From Siderastrea radians (Eukaryota; Cnidaria; Anthozoa; Scleractinia; Rhizangiidae): 64,000 bases of DNA. A program made the translations under genes and the position numbers. Shown here in pieces: positions 34,745 through 46,019 of this stretch. The DNA lies in contig OZ024897.1 in the NCBI GenBank assembly GCA_964017195.1, positions 9,236,951-9,300,950 on the forward strand, in the 5' to 3' direction. How positions within the stretch are numbered: position 1 is the first letter of the stretch; each line of letters begins with the position of its first letter. The notes below the pieces were generated by a model. That model was not told the origin of the DNA. It searched no databases and saw nothing but the letters and a program-made list of their open reading frames with translations.

Positions 34745-36060
34745 AACCGAAATTGAAATTGCGTGGGGAAAACCATATGAATGGTGATCGGTTTTCTAAA
34801 GCACTGAGAAGACCTAACGGTTTTATTCCCACTAGTAATGTCCCTTTTGGTTCTTTTTCGTATATCTGAGCTGTTGCTGCTTGACGTTTTTTTTTTAGCA
34901 AATCCTGCCTTCCCTTCTATGTGCTTTTGCGTGGTTCGTCGTAGAATTTTTCGTTGTTTGATGAATTATTGACCCAAACTGATCAAGTTAACATTTTTAG
35001 AATATTTCGCAAACTAATGAGAATCCACCGCAAAAAGGGCTTAATTCAGTCTCTCTTATACATCTAAGATTGGTAGAGGGTAAGCCTTATATTAACATGC
35101 CAGGGGAAAAATCTAATAATTGTTGTTTTCTCTGAGGAGCCTGGTTTGATTCTTCTATTTTAAAGAAGTGGGTTTAGTATGGTTTCAGGAGGATTCGCTG
35201 ATGGCTTCATAGATGCACATTTTAGATTTTGCGTTATTGGAAGGGTTTTGAGGGCGAGTACCCTGGGTGCCAGAGGTTTGGTGAAAATCGGCGAACAAGC
35301 GGCGAAGCCGCGAGAACGAGGCGCGAAGCGCCGAGAGATAAAAACGTCTGGTCACTCGAGTGTAAAACTCATTTCCACGCGATTTGCGAATCGAATATCT
35401 CACCAAACCGGTTTTAAGCTGGGGAGGGGAGGGGGGGGGGGGGGACGCTAACGTGCATCCATGTGTCTCTTTTCATTGAAATTTGTCAGCTGACATATGA
35501 TCACAAGTGGCGCAGCGATGTGTGACAACATTGCGCGAAAACAGCTTTCCTGTCACATTGTGGCCGTTTTTATGCTAGAGACGTTAATGTCGTCTTAGAC
35601 GTTAATATCGTCTCGCGATGACATTAACGTCTAGTATAAATCCTATATCCTTTCATCAGTCCGTCCATCCATTCCATCCGTCCGTCCGTTCATCTATCTG
35701 TCCATCCATCTATCCCTCCAACCTTGCATTCATCCGTCCGTCCGTTCATCTATCTGTCAAGTCGTTTATGTTTAAAGTCGTTAATACTTGTATTTCTCTA
35801 TTAACTTACAAGGTCATGTAGAAAAAGTCAAGTAAAGCAGCTTTATCGGGAAGGGGTAGGAGTGAAATGCTGAGCAACGATTCGCTGAACTGCGATCGAA
35901 ATAGCTGAACAAAAAACGATCATCATTTGAGAGCAATAATTTTAACGGAACACCAACCACGTAGCTTTCAAATACAAGCACTGAACTGAAAACGCACTTC
36001 TAGACAAAGAGGCAGGAGGGAAGGTGTGCAGTGGAAGAGCAATTGGTTGACTTGCAATTT
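34745..36060. other. 5' flank of the intact kinase gene
   Basis: The first 470 bp match unit A (5,470-5,990). A CCGTCC minisatellite lies at 35,650-35,765, as in unit A. A TTTCAG at 36,055-36,060 just before ATATAGTACCCTTACATCA is conserved with TTACAG at 10,464-10,469 and could be the acceptor of a 5'-UTR intron. No promoter element can be named safely. Confidence 0.4.
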
Positions 36061-36137
36061 CAGATATAGTACCCTTACATCAGCATGTTACTGGACTGCC
36101 AGGGAAGTTGAGTACCGAAAGGAGAAAAATTGCAACA

Positions 36138-39100
36138 ATGGGACAACAAGTGACTCAACCTGAAGGATTGCAAGAAAACGACACAGATTGTCTAACATCA
36201 CAAGTTACAGAACTGGAAAGCCAGCTTAGAACTGTTGAATTGGCATCAATGAGAGCAGAACTGGGCGAACTTCAAAGACAAGAAGAACAATTAAGACAGC
36301 GGGAAACACAACGAGTCGCTGATCTGCAGAGTCAGTTACAAACAAACGAGCAAGAACTGATTACAATGAGAGAACAGCTCAGTGTATTTCAAGGGCAAGG
36401 AGAGCTATTAAGAGAAGAGCAACAACGAGTTACTGAACTGCAAAGCCAGTTGAGAACAAACGAACAAAAACTGATTACAATGAGAGAAGAATTTCAAGGA
36501 CAAGGAGAACTATTAAGAGAAGAGCAACAACAAGTTACTGAACTGCAAAGCCAGTTGAGAACAAACGAACGAGAACTGATTGCAATGAGAGAACAACTGA
36601 GCGAATTTCAAGGACAGGGAGAGCTATTAAGAAAGCAACAACAACAAATAACTGAACTCCAAAGACAGTTAAGAACAAGCGTACAAGCCCGGTCCACCAT
36701 GAGAGAACAACTGAGCGAATTTCTAGGACAAGGGGAGCTATTAAGAGAGGAACAACAACAAGTTATCGAACTACAAAGCCTGTTGAGAACAAAGGAACAA
36801 GAATTGATTACAATGAGAGAACAACTAAGCGAATTTCAAGGACAAGGCGAGCTGTTAAGAGAGGAACAACGACGAGTTACCGAACTTCAGAGCCTGCTAA
36901 GAACAAACGAACAAGAGCTGATTGCAATAGGAGAACAATTGAATGAATTTCACGAACAAGGAGAGATATTACGATGGGAACAACAACGAGTTACCGAACT
37001 GCAAATCCTGTTGAGAACAAAGGATCAAGAAATGATTAATTTGAGAGAACAATTAAGTGAATTTCAAGGACAAAGCGAGCTCTTAAGAGAGGAACGACGA
37101 GTTACCGAATTGCAAAGCCAGTTGAGAACAAAGGAACAATTAGAACTGATAACAATGGGAGAACAAGTGAGTAAATTTCAAGAACAAGCAGAGCTATTAA
37201 GAGAAGAGCAACGACGAGTTATTGAACTGCAAACCCTATTGAGAACAAAAGAAGAAGAACTGATTACAGTGAGAGAACAATTAAGTGAATTTCAAGGACA
37301 AGGCGAGCAGGAACAACGACGAGTTACCGAACTGCAAAGCCAGTTGAGTGGAGAAGAGAACAAACTGATTGCACGGATCAGAAAACAGCCGAGTGAAGTT
37401 CAAGGGCAAGGAGAGCTATTAAGAAAACAACATCAACAACAAGTTACTGAACTGCAAAGTCAGTTAAGAACAAACCAACAAGAATTGATTACAATGAGAG
37501 AAAAACTGAGCTACTTTCAAGGACAAGGAGAGCTGTTAAGAGAAGAGCAAGAGCGAGTTACCAAACTGCAAAGCCACCTGAGAACAAGCGAACAAGCACA
37601 GATTACAATGAGAGTACAATTGAGTGAATTTCAAGGACAAGGAGAGCTATTAAGAGAGGAACAACAACGAGTTACCGAACTACAAAGCCTGTTAAGAAAA
37701 AACGAACAAGCCCGGTTTACAATGAGAGAACAACTAAGCGAATTTCAAGGACAAAGAGAGATATTAAGAAAGCAACAACAACGAGTTACTGAACTCCAAA
37801 GACAGTTAAGAACAAACGAACAAGAACAGATTACAATGAGAGAACAATTAAGTGAATTTCAAGAACAAGCAGAGTTATTAAGAGAGGAACAACAACGAGA
37901 TATCGAACTGCAAAACCTGCTGCGAACAAACGAAGAAGAACTGATTACGTTGAAAGAACAACTAAGTGAATTTCAAGAACAAGCAGAGCTATTAAGAGAG
38001 GAACAACAACGAGTTATCGAACTGCAAGTCCTGTTGAGAACAAACGAAGAAGAACTGTTTACAATGGGAGAACAACTGAGCGAATTTCAAGGACAAGGCG
38101 CGCTATTAAGAGAGGAACAACAACGAGTTACTGAACTGCAAAGTACGTTGAGAACAAAGGAACAAGAAGTTAGTTCAATGAGACAACAACTAACTGAATT
38201 TCAAAGACAAGAAGAGCGATTAAGACAGGAACAACAACAAGTCGCTAATCTACAAGAACAGTTGAGAACAAACGAACAAATGAACATTCAGTTGAGAGAA
38301 CAACTAAATGCAGAATTTCAGCAAAGACTCGAGGAAGAAAACCAGTTGAGAACAAATGAACAAGAATTGACAACAATGCGAGAACAATTAATTGAAACAC
38401 AACAGCGTGAGACCGAACTAAACAGAACTCTTTTACAATATCAGCGTGGCAATCCACGTGACTGGATCCTTAATAGGATTGAAATTCATCTCACAAGTCA
38501 CGAGCTCGGCCGAGGAGCCTGGGGTAGAGTTTGTCGGGGAAAATTTCGTGGCTGTGATGTCGCGGTAAAACAAATGTACGAAGCCCTTAACTCAGATCAC
38601 AGCAGATTGTTGTTTGAGCGAGAAGTGCACATTGCTTCAAAATGCCGTCATCCGTGCCTGTTGCAGTTAATTGGAGCAACTGCTGATGACAGCCCGCCAT
38701 TGGTGCTAACTGAGATTATGGACTGCAGTTTAAGAAAAAGGCTCTACAGTGACGACGAGCCACCTCTTTCGACAGAAGAGGTGTCTGTTATATCTCTAGA
38801 TGTGGCTCGAGCGCTCAATTATCTGCACCAGAAACCTAATCCCATCATCCACAGCGACATAAGTAGTGCTAATGTGTTGCTATGGCGACACGGTAACCAA
38901 TGGCGAGGCAAAGTTTCGGATTATGGCACTGCTAATTTTGTTCGTCAAAGCACGAGAAACGATGCTGGGGCTGTAATCTACTGTGCACCTGAATTGGTGA
39001 ATGAAGCTACGGATCATCCAATAAGCTGCAAGGTTAGTACAGTAGAACACCACCTCAGCTCACCCCGCTACAGACAAACTAAGAAAACCCACAATGGTGG

Positions 39101-39566
39101 AAATAGTCTTGGGATGTTAATTCTGCTTTGACTAATAATACGCGAGATGTTGAAACCGCAGAAAATGAATCAGTCACTGAACAACTCTGATTTCCGTTTT
39201 GTACCTCCGGGAGTTTTTAAAAATTGCTTGTCAATCTCGGACGTGATAGGTTGAAAAACAATTAACATTCCAGAAACATTTTCTGTTTTCTTAGTTTGGC
39301 CGGTAACACCTGTGCGGTCACCCCTTTACTACTAACATTAAGCTTCTGCAGCCATTTACTTAACAAAAAATACGTGTCTCTCAAAAAAATCGCAGAAGCC
39401 AAGAATCGACAAGAAGCCGTTCATGTCGAGTCAAGAGCCGTTATGAAGTTATAAAATGGTAGTGGACTGCTTTGCTTACGGAAGAGTTGTACCTATAGAA
39501 AGTCATCAATTAAAGATTCGGACTCTCTCAACTACACGTCTCTGGAAGTTCTTTATTCTTAGACGC

Positions 39567-39624
<58 letters not shown>

Positions 39625-39944
39625 TCATCATCATCATCATCATCATCATCCTCCTCCTCATTCGTAAGTCTGGCAAATTAAATTTTGCGTGTGTTAAAGG
39701 TTCAAGGTTAACATGGCTTCTGTTATATTACTGTTGTTATTAGGTTGATGTTTACAGTTTTGGTGTTCTCCTTTGCGAAATGTGTATCAGAGAGCAACCA
39801 GATCCAGAAAAGCGTAGAAGTCAAATAAACCGGATGAAGGGGAGCCTGTTTCGGCACCTTGTGGAATGTTGCGTGGAGCAAGAGCCAAGGGATAGGCCGA
39901 ACATGGAAGAGACTATTGAAAACCTGGAGAGATCGGTATCCTAA
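36138..39944 (+). CDS. coiled-coil/TKL-like protein kinase, copy B, intact
   Basis: Two coding exons: 36,138-39,032 and 39,744-39,944 (AAG/GTTAGT donor, TTATTAG acceptor, phase 0), predicted 1,031 residues. The ATG at 36,138 (MGQQVTQPE) is chosen because copy A has the same start; the open frame upstream lacks an ATG. Residues about 20-770 are Gln/Glu/Arg-rich coiled coil, about 17 units of about 38 residues (LREEQQRVTELQSQL type). Residues about 780-1,031 form a kinase: GRGAWG glycine loop, VAVK lysine, HSDISSAN catalytic loop (Ser for Arg, with Asp and Asn kept), SDYG in place of DFG, CAPEL, and DVYSFG in the last exon. Both catalytic Asp residues remain, so activity is plausible. The coiled coil suggests self-assembly as the control of the kinase. 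Substrate and pathway are unknown. Confidence 0.85.
39567..39660. repeat. (ATC)n microsatellite in the kinase intron, copy B
   Basis: ATC triplets with one AATC interruption, in the same intron as the tract of copy A. Intron 39,033-39,743 is 711 bp here, against about 1.1 kb in copy A. Confidence 0.95.
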
Positions 39945-40870
39945 GAAGTAAAATATGATGCCTTTGTTATTTTACTTGCACCAAGGGACTTCATAGGTGA
40001 ATGGCCTTTTGAACTGTTACAAGGGTCTTTATATTATTGTTAATGAGGTTTTAAATCATTCAAATTGAGTACTGACTTGATTGCAAACCAAAGAATTCAA
40101 GCCATAGCTGTTCTTTAATTCCCGCGGGTGCAATTATTACTTCGTTAACAAGACTCTAAGTACTATGAAAAATTTCTCGTTCTGTTATTTACTAATCAGT
40201 GTAAACATCAGCACAGAAGATCGTGGGTGGCCACGCGGAAATCGACGAGAAGCTTAATGTTTCCCTCTTTGGCTTGTTGTGGTGGTTATTGTTGTTGTTT
40301 GTCTGTTTGTTTCTTTTCGTTTTGACACCTCACCAAATTAAAGGCGGGGTGAAAATCGTTTGTTTTGCCGGTTCGGTGGCTTTCCATTATAAACCTGATG
40401 AAGCCCGACAAAAAATGGTGGTTATTGTTGTTATTTGTTTGTTTGTTGGTTTCGTTTCGTTTCGCTTTGTCTTGTTGTGGTGGTCATTGTTGTTTGTTTG
40501 TTTTTTTCGTTTTGTATTTCCACCTCACCAAATTAAAGGCGGGCTGAAAATCGTTTGCCTGATGGGGCCCGGCAAAAATTTGTCAAAAGCCGCCAACATT
40601 GACTTAATGGTTGCCGTCCGTTGCTCACGAACGTGTGAGAAAGGTTTTATCAATCGTCTTTTCATAATTGTTAAGAAAAAAAACATAGAAAAGCCAACAT
40701 ATGTAGCTAACATTACCGCAGGACTCTCGATGTAAATATCGTTTAACGGCTTTTTTATAAACGATTTAAAGTTGTAACTTAATTACATGTTAGAGAATAA
40801 ATAACTTGCTTATGAAGTCTTGAAAAATGAATATACCAAGGTGGCAATAAAGAAAAGCAATACACTTCAT
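39945..40870. other. 3' flank of the intact kinase gene
   Basis: Matches the flank of copy A (25,295-25,863). Two GT-rich stretches at about 40,255-40,350 and 40,425-40,520 are a local duplication (shared CACCTCACCAAATTAAAGGC). The long frame at 40,223-40,735 is built on this low-complexity sequence and is not supported as a gene. Confidence 0.5.
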
Positions 40871-40974
40871 CAACCCACCACTCCAAAACTGTTAAGGCTG
40901 CATTAACTTTCAGCTAGAATTGAAACTAACAGATAGGAGACCTGACGTTCATTGGGTACCACGTCCTACAGCCT

Positions 40975-41280
40975 TTTGAAACGCAAGAAGAGTTGACATA
41001 AGTACCAGAAGACGGAAGTGAAAGTGGATCGGACACACCCTGAGAAAGGCTCTAACCAACATCTCAAGGGAAGCCCTGGAGTGTGATGCTCAGGGTGTGT
41101 AGCCCAAAGAAATCATGGAGTACGACCGTGAGTTTTGGAAGAGGTGGCCGACTGTAGGATGACATGGAACCATATAAAGAGGGCAAGTATCACCCAAGTT
41201 AGATGAAGAGCAGCAGTAGAGGCCCCATGCTCTTCAAGGGGTAGAAAGAACAAAGTCAAGCACGTCCTGAAGTTTGTTTA
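40975..41280 (+). mobile_element. decayed LINE ORF2 C-terminal fragment
   Basis: Conceptual reading of 41,009-41,045 gives RRK-stop-KWIGHTLRK, the motif found near the C-terminus of many cnidarian LINE reverse-transcriptase proteins, with a TGA where Trp is expected. Similar character continues (NISREALE) before further stops. It lies at the junction between duplication units B and C. The fragment is short and inactive. Confidence 0.65.
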
Positions 41281-41299
41281 AACCGTGTAATGAAGACAT

Positions 41300-42700
41300 T
41301 GAGCATCTTATGAAGAACAGATACCCAGCGTTTGTGCGATTTGATTTGGATTCATCTCTACCAGGTACTTCATGTGTCATAATTAATGCCTATTTAGATT
41401 TCAAGTGATATATTAATACTTCAACTTAAAAATCTGGCCCCTACATTCCCCCTGTGTTTCAGGTAATTTCCTGCTGTTTTACCCTGTATTTTCTTGTTTT
41501 CTCTTGTATTCTCCTGTATTCTTCTGAATTCGTGAATACAGGAGAAAATAGAAGCTGGAATACGGGGGGGGGGGGGTAATAGGGGAAATACGGGAAGACC
41601 ACCGGAGAATACTGGAGAAATATATATACATATCTTTTGAAATCTTAAGGTGATTCCATCGAAAAAGAAGTTGTAATGAGAATTTGCTGAAACTTTGCAC
41701 AGTTACTAATTACACCTAGTACATTAAAAAAATAAAATAAAAAGAGGGGGTCACCGTGTCCGAATTCACGCTACGGGGCTGTAGTATATAGGTACTTTGC
41801 TATCTTTAGACAGCAATATTAAAAAACCTATCCTTGTACTAGAGACACCCATTACTTCAACAAAGTCATTACTAGCAATGAAATATAAGCATTATTCTTA
41901 TGATAGAAGAACAACGTTACAGTAAAACGTCTTAAAATTGCCGTAACAACTAAACTACTTTGAAATAATAGGCATATCGAGCGTCTGCACGGTTGCAGCG
42001 AAACGCCTAAAATCTGACTGTAACAGTGAATCAACCAGAATATTTCAAAATTGAATAATGAAAAATTCTTCAAATTTGAATATATCATGTAAAGTCGTAT
42101 TTTCCTTAAATAAATGGAATAAAAAAGTGGGGTCACCGAGTTCGTTTGGGAGAAAACGACCATTTATTTCTCTGAACAGCTCGGCTTCCATAGGAAACCT
42201 ATCAAGTTCCGAACGCGCGAGCGCTCGTGCGCGCGCTAATCACGCAAAAAATGATGCGCAGAAAGGATGCGCAATGCAATTGAATGGAATCACCTTAATG
42301 CACTGTAATAATTATAAAATACCCAATCTTTGACTTGCCCGCCGTTGGTCAAACGAACGATGACTCTAGTAGGAACGAGCAGTTTATGGATGCGAAACGC
42401 GTAAAGGAGAAACAAAAAACATTCGCATACCTCAGCAAAACTTCAAAATAAAATGGCCTAAGTGAAAACTTGCAAAAGGTCAGGAAATTCTTTTATTATT
42501 TAAAACCTCGTATTTCCAAATCGCTAATGATATGGATACTACTAATGCAGAATACATTTTAATATTATGTTTCAATTTTATTTTACTTTCGCTACTCAGT
42601 GTTATGAAAATCAACACCTTCTGCCTCAGTTTACAAAACACGTGCCTTTGTAACAGCTGATCATTCTTTTCCATCAAATTAATCCCAACTGCTCCTATAC
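41300..42700. repeat. truncated duplication unit C
   Basis: Sequence at 41,325-41,410 matches unit A at 1,520-1,610, and 42,393-42,600 matches 2,280-2,475 (shared TATTTCCAAATCGCT), in the same order and orientation. So a third unit begins here. It has no kinase gene within the window and is lost into other repeats by about 42,700. The interval at 41,465-41,620 is a separate foldback built on TTCTCCTGTATTC and its inverse, with a 13-bp G run. Confidence 0.65.
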
Positions 42701-42805
42701 AATTAGTGTGGCGACATCAAGTTCTTTTTAATAAATATTGGATTTACACTGAAGACATTTTTGTACCATTATGTATCTGCTTACTTACAAGTAATTAGTA
42801 ATGGT

Positions 42806-43110
42806 CATTGGACTGAGTGGAGTACAATTCAGGTAGTAATCGGGAGAGCACGATTACCCTTGAATTGTACGACATGAAGTCCAGTTACCAGTTAATCGTA
42901 TCTCTAACAAAATGCGAAATTAGAAAATCTACGTGCCCTTCGGGGGTATATTTTTCATTATCAGTTTTGCAAGCAGCGGAGAAACAGCTATAAAACGAAC
43001 CCATTTTAGTGCACCTGATTGACGCGCGCGCAGCGTAGTTGTCCGATTACAGCCATCCAATTTCAAAACGTTCAAATTGGACAGCTGTAATTGGACACCC
43101 ACGTGATCAC
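42806..43110. repeat. pair of foldback repeats
   Basis: GGAGTACAATTCA and its partner TGAATTGTAC, with outer GGACT/AGTCC pairs, form an imperfect hairpin at 42,815-42,895. At 43,039-43,100 GTCCGATTACAGC and CCAATTT are answered by AAATTGGACAGCTGTAATTGGAC. Both are of a non-autonomous foldback type; no coding content. Confidence 0.6.
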
Positions 43111-43319
43111 CCTCTAATTACGTATCAAATAGGCGCGCGGAGAACCAATCACATCGAGCATTTTGTTATAGATACGATTAATGTTCTAATCTTAGCGCAC
43201 TTACTAAGTTCACTTTCAAAAGCCTATCGAAACACCTCCTCATCGAAACTAATTATTAGTTTTGTTTTGAATGACTTGCTACAACGATGCGAGAAAAGTT
43301 TTACGAAGGATTTTACTTG

Positions 43320-44395
43320 ATGCAACTCTTTTAATTGTTTGGCCGCGGTTGATACCTTCTTTTCAATACTTATCAGTTCTACTATAATATCTAACCAACT
43401 ACCTCTATAGATATGACGTACGAATTTTATATTTTTAATTTATATATCGAAAACTACTTATCTCAAAAAAATCTTTTCTTTCTACGTCCTATTTTGACTT
43501 TTGCGTTTCATGCAAAATTATCTATAACCTAATTATTTAAAGTTTAAAAAAAAAAATTATTTCCGGCCAGCGTACTATTTTGATGAGATAAACGTTTTCA
43601 AGAATCACAGCAAAATTCAGTGATAAAAGAAAACTAAGAATTTACATTCGCAATGGATTTTCAAACAAGGCCCTCTCCCTTAAGCGACTGTAGTCTTTTT
43701 TAATTGCAATACAAATGCGTGACAATGACTTTTAGTTTTTCTTTGACAAAACCGACCTTTCAATAATGCAGTTCCCGCAATGCTCAACGAGGGTATGGCG
43801 AAATTTTCCAAGGCACTTAGTACAAGCCTGAAATGAGGGAAAGTTTCGGAAACAATCCCTGACCCTTCTTCCAGTTCAATGTTTTTGCAAATTCATGTTT
43901 TACATTGGACTGTCGTTGGTGGTGCGGGTCGAGTTTAAACTTTACCCAAGGAACTTAACACGATCGCAGGTTTTTAAGGATTAACATTGGCAACAATTCG
44001 CTATAATTCGTCTCTATTCGAAGCTATTCGCTAATCGCTGTTCGGGATTTCCACATGCCCCATTCACTCTCATCGGGTCTCATCAGCACTCTCAAAGATT
44101 TGAGTTTTACAAATATTCCTCCAACTTCAATCCAGATTTACCCGAGCTCCAAAGAGGTTTAACATTCCAGTTTTGTGATTTACATGAGGTATTGCTTCCT
44201 TTAACATCATCTGTTGGCTTGGGTAGTGTCTTCTTGTTCGTCGTCGTCGTTATTTACGGGTGAGTAGTCTTTCCTGTCTCGGTCCATGCTACCAGTGCTA
44301 TTAAGGGTACGCGGTCTTGATTTCTGTCGAGAAAAAGGTGAGGAAAAATTAACTAAAAAACTGGCAAACGAATGAACAGTCATTTTAACACTTTC
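43320..44395. other. no gene recognised
   Basis: AT-rich unique sequence. No exon with splice support, repeat end or RNA gene seen. Confidence 0.45.
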
Positions 44396-44671
44396 ACTCT
44401 CAGAGTACAGCCTTAAATTTGTTAACGTGGTTGTAACGTTCGAGCCTGTGGATGAAATTCTAAAGTGAGATCATTCACATGAAAGCTACTGAGCAGTACT
44501 TTCCTGTGGTGCTGTTTACTATGCTGTACAAGGTGGTTCTAACTTTTGTAGTGCTTTCCTGTGGTGCTGTTTACTATGCTGTACAAGGTGGTTCTAACTT
44601 CCGAGTCCATGGATGAAGTCGTTAAGGGCGGTAACCATTCAAGCACAGAGCAACTTAGCAGTACTTTCATC

Positions 44672-45022
44672 CCGGGGGACATTCATTAATGTTTCGGAAG
44701 GGGAGGCTCCGCCCCGGGTTCAAACCCTCACCCTTCAATATACTAATCTTCACCGGAATGGTACCCGGTCTGTATACCTGGAACAAACTTGCACCTCTTA
44801 TATAACAGGATTTAGTCGCTGAAAGGCCTACCTATATTTGTGCGTTGTGATTTTCCCCGAAATTCTCCAGCTATAACGCAGCTATAACGCGTACTTCGGC
44901 GACCCTTTAACATACTAAAACGGGACATTTCACAACCATTTTGTATACTGCAAGCAAAAAAATGCTCCCCTTTCGGGCGGAGCCTCCCCGTATAGACCAC
45001 TATTGGGAGTATCCCCCGGATT
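44672..45022. mobile_element. 350-bp MITE with CCGGGGGA ends inside the array
   Basis: The left end TCCCGGGGGACATTCATTAA and the inverted right end share CCGGGGGA, and both lead to GGGGAGGCTCCGCCC about 25-40 bp inward. TTTCA flanks each side (a possible 5-bp target duplication), and the array unit resumes directly after it. No coding capacity. Confidence 0.7.
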
Positions 45023-45124
45023 TTCACGTGGTACTGTTTGTTATGCTGTAAAGGGTGGCTCTAAATTTTGTCTGTGGATGAACTCCTCCAGTGTCACCAT
45101 TCAAATGAAAGCTACTGAGCAGTT

Positions 45125-45340
45125 AGATAGAGATAGATAGATAAACTTTATTTTAACACGATAATAATAAAAGCTAAAAGCTTGTGGGGTCGTGTATTTA
45201 AATTTAAAATTAAAATTACAATTAAAATATCTAAAATTACAATTCTTATGTTTACAGTAAAATTAATTATTTAATTAATTACTAACTAGAACTGTTACTA
45301 TACTAGATGATTAAAATAAACTAACTAAAGCTAATTATAT
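45125..45340 (-). mobile_element. LINE 3' tail, minus orientation
   Basis: AGATAGATAGATAAACTTTATT at the left edge reads on the minus strand as AATAAAGTTTATCTATCTATCT, a LINE-type 3' end with a TATC tail. It interrupts the array of 110-130-bp units. The body is AT-rich and shows no reverse-transcriptase reading. A similar tail lies at 60,068-60,170. Confidence 0.65.
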
Positions 45341-46019
45341 GCTTCCTGTGGTGCTGTTATTATGCTGTACAAGGTGGTTCTCACTTTCGAGTGTGTGAAT
45401 GAAATCCCAGTGTGACCTTTCAAACTGAAACTACTAAGCAGTATTTTTCTGTGGTACTGTTAATTATTCTGTTCAAGGTGTTCCTTCCTTTTCGAATCCA
45501 AGGAAAAAAATCTAACTATTTTCACTCAAATGAAAGCTATTGAGCAGTATTTTCCTGTGGTGATGTTTAATATCTCTGATGCTGTGTACGGTGGTTCTAC
45601 ATTTTGTATGTGGGTGAGATTCTTAAGTGTGACCACTCAATCAAAGTTACTGAGCAGTAGTTTTGCGTAGTCTCTTTTAACTACGCTGAACTGACGAGAG
45701 GTTTTTACAGTAATTAGCAAAGTTTCCGAGATTTTCTCTGTGTAGTACAACGCATGTAACATTTATTTTACGTAAATAAGGCACTAAAATAATTAAAAGA
45801 ACATTTGTTTGCGATCTACGTTTGTCACTTGGGATGCAGTCAATACGACCTTCACTAACTTTTTCCAAGGGTGTTTGTGAATGAAAAAGGCATTTACCGT
45901 CTACAGTATTTACTGGCGTTGAAATGCAAATCTGACTGCTTTAAGTCTTCTTTTGCAAACGATATTACAAGCTTTTAGCTTAAAATTTTATCGTGCAAAA
46001 ATAAACGTTTTACCTTATT

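Larger units (their letters stand above)
27545..40870. repeat. segmental duplication unit B
   Basis: Direct-orientation counterpart of unit A, starting with GGTTCAAAACTGCACTGAA (compare 2,494). It holds the intact kinase gene but has lost or never had the 6.0-9.95 kb part of A. It has gained an insertion of about 4.3 kb at 29,625-33,943 and another of about 770 bp at 33,975-34,740. The end matches unit A around CTTATGAAGTCTTGAAAAA (40,811; compare 25,801). Confidence 0.8.
44398..45690. repeat. interrupted array of about 110-130-bp units
   Basis: Units contain GAAAGCTACTGAGCAGTA, TTTCCTGTGGTGCTGTT, TATGCTGTACAAGGTGGTTC and GTGGATGAAATCC in that order. Copies lie at about 44,440-44,560, 44,560-44,660, 45,025-45,125, 45,340-45,435, 45,435-45,545 and 45,545-45,665. 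The array is broken by a MITE and by a LINE tail. A stray part of the same unit appears at 60,975-61,060. Confidence 0.75.

Noticed and set aside
39456..39743. Poly-His/poly-Ile frame between kinase exons
   Set aside because: It is the (ATC)n tract within an intron with clear splice borders, not an exon.
36138..39944. Calling the intact kinase a pseudokinase because of HSD and DYG
   Set aside because: The catalytic Asp of the HxD motif, the following Asn, the Asp of the DYG motif and the VAVK Lys are all retained, so loss of activity is not supported.
40223..40735. 170-residue plus-strand frame after the kinase gene
   Set aside because: It is built on a GT-rich local duplication with Val/Leu/Phe-rich text and is not conserved as a frame in the matching flank of copy A.
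44440..45665. Possible CRISPR-like array of regular repeats
   Set aside because: The units are 110-130 bp of continuous degenerate sequence without short repeats and unique spacers, and the DNA is eukaryotic.
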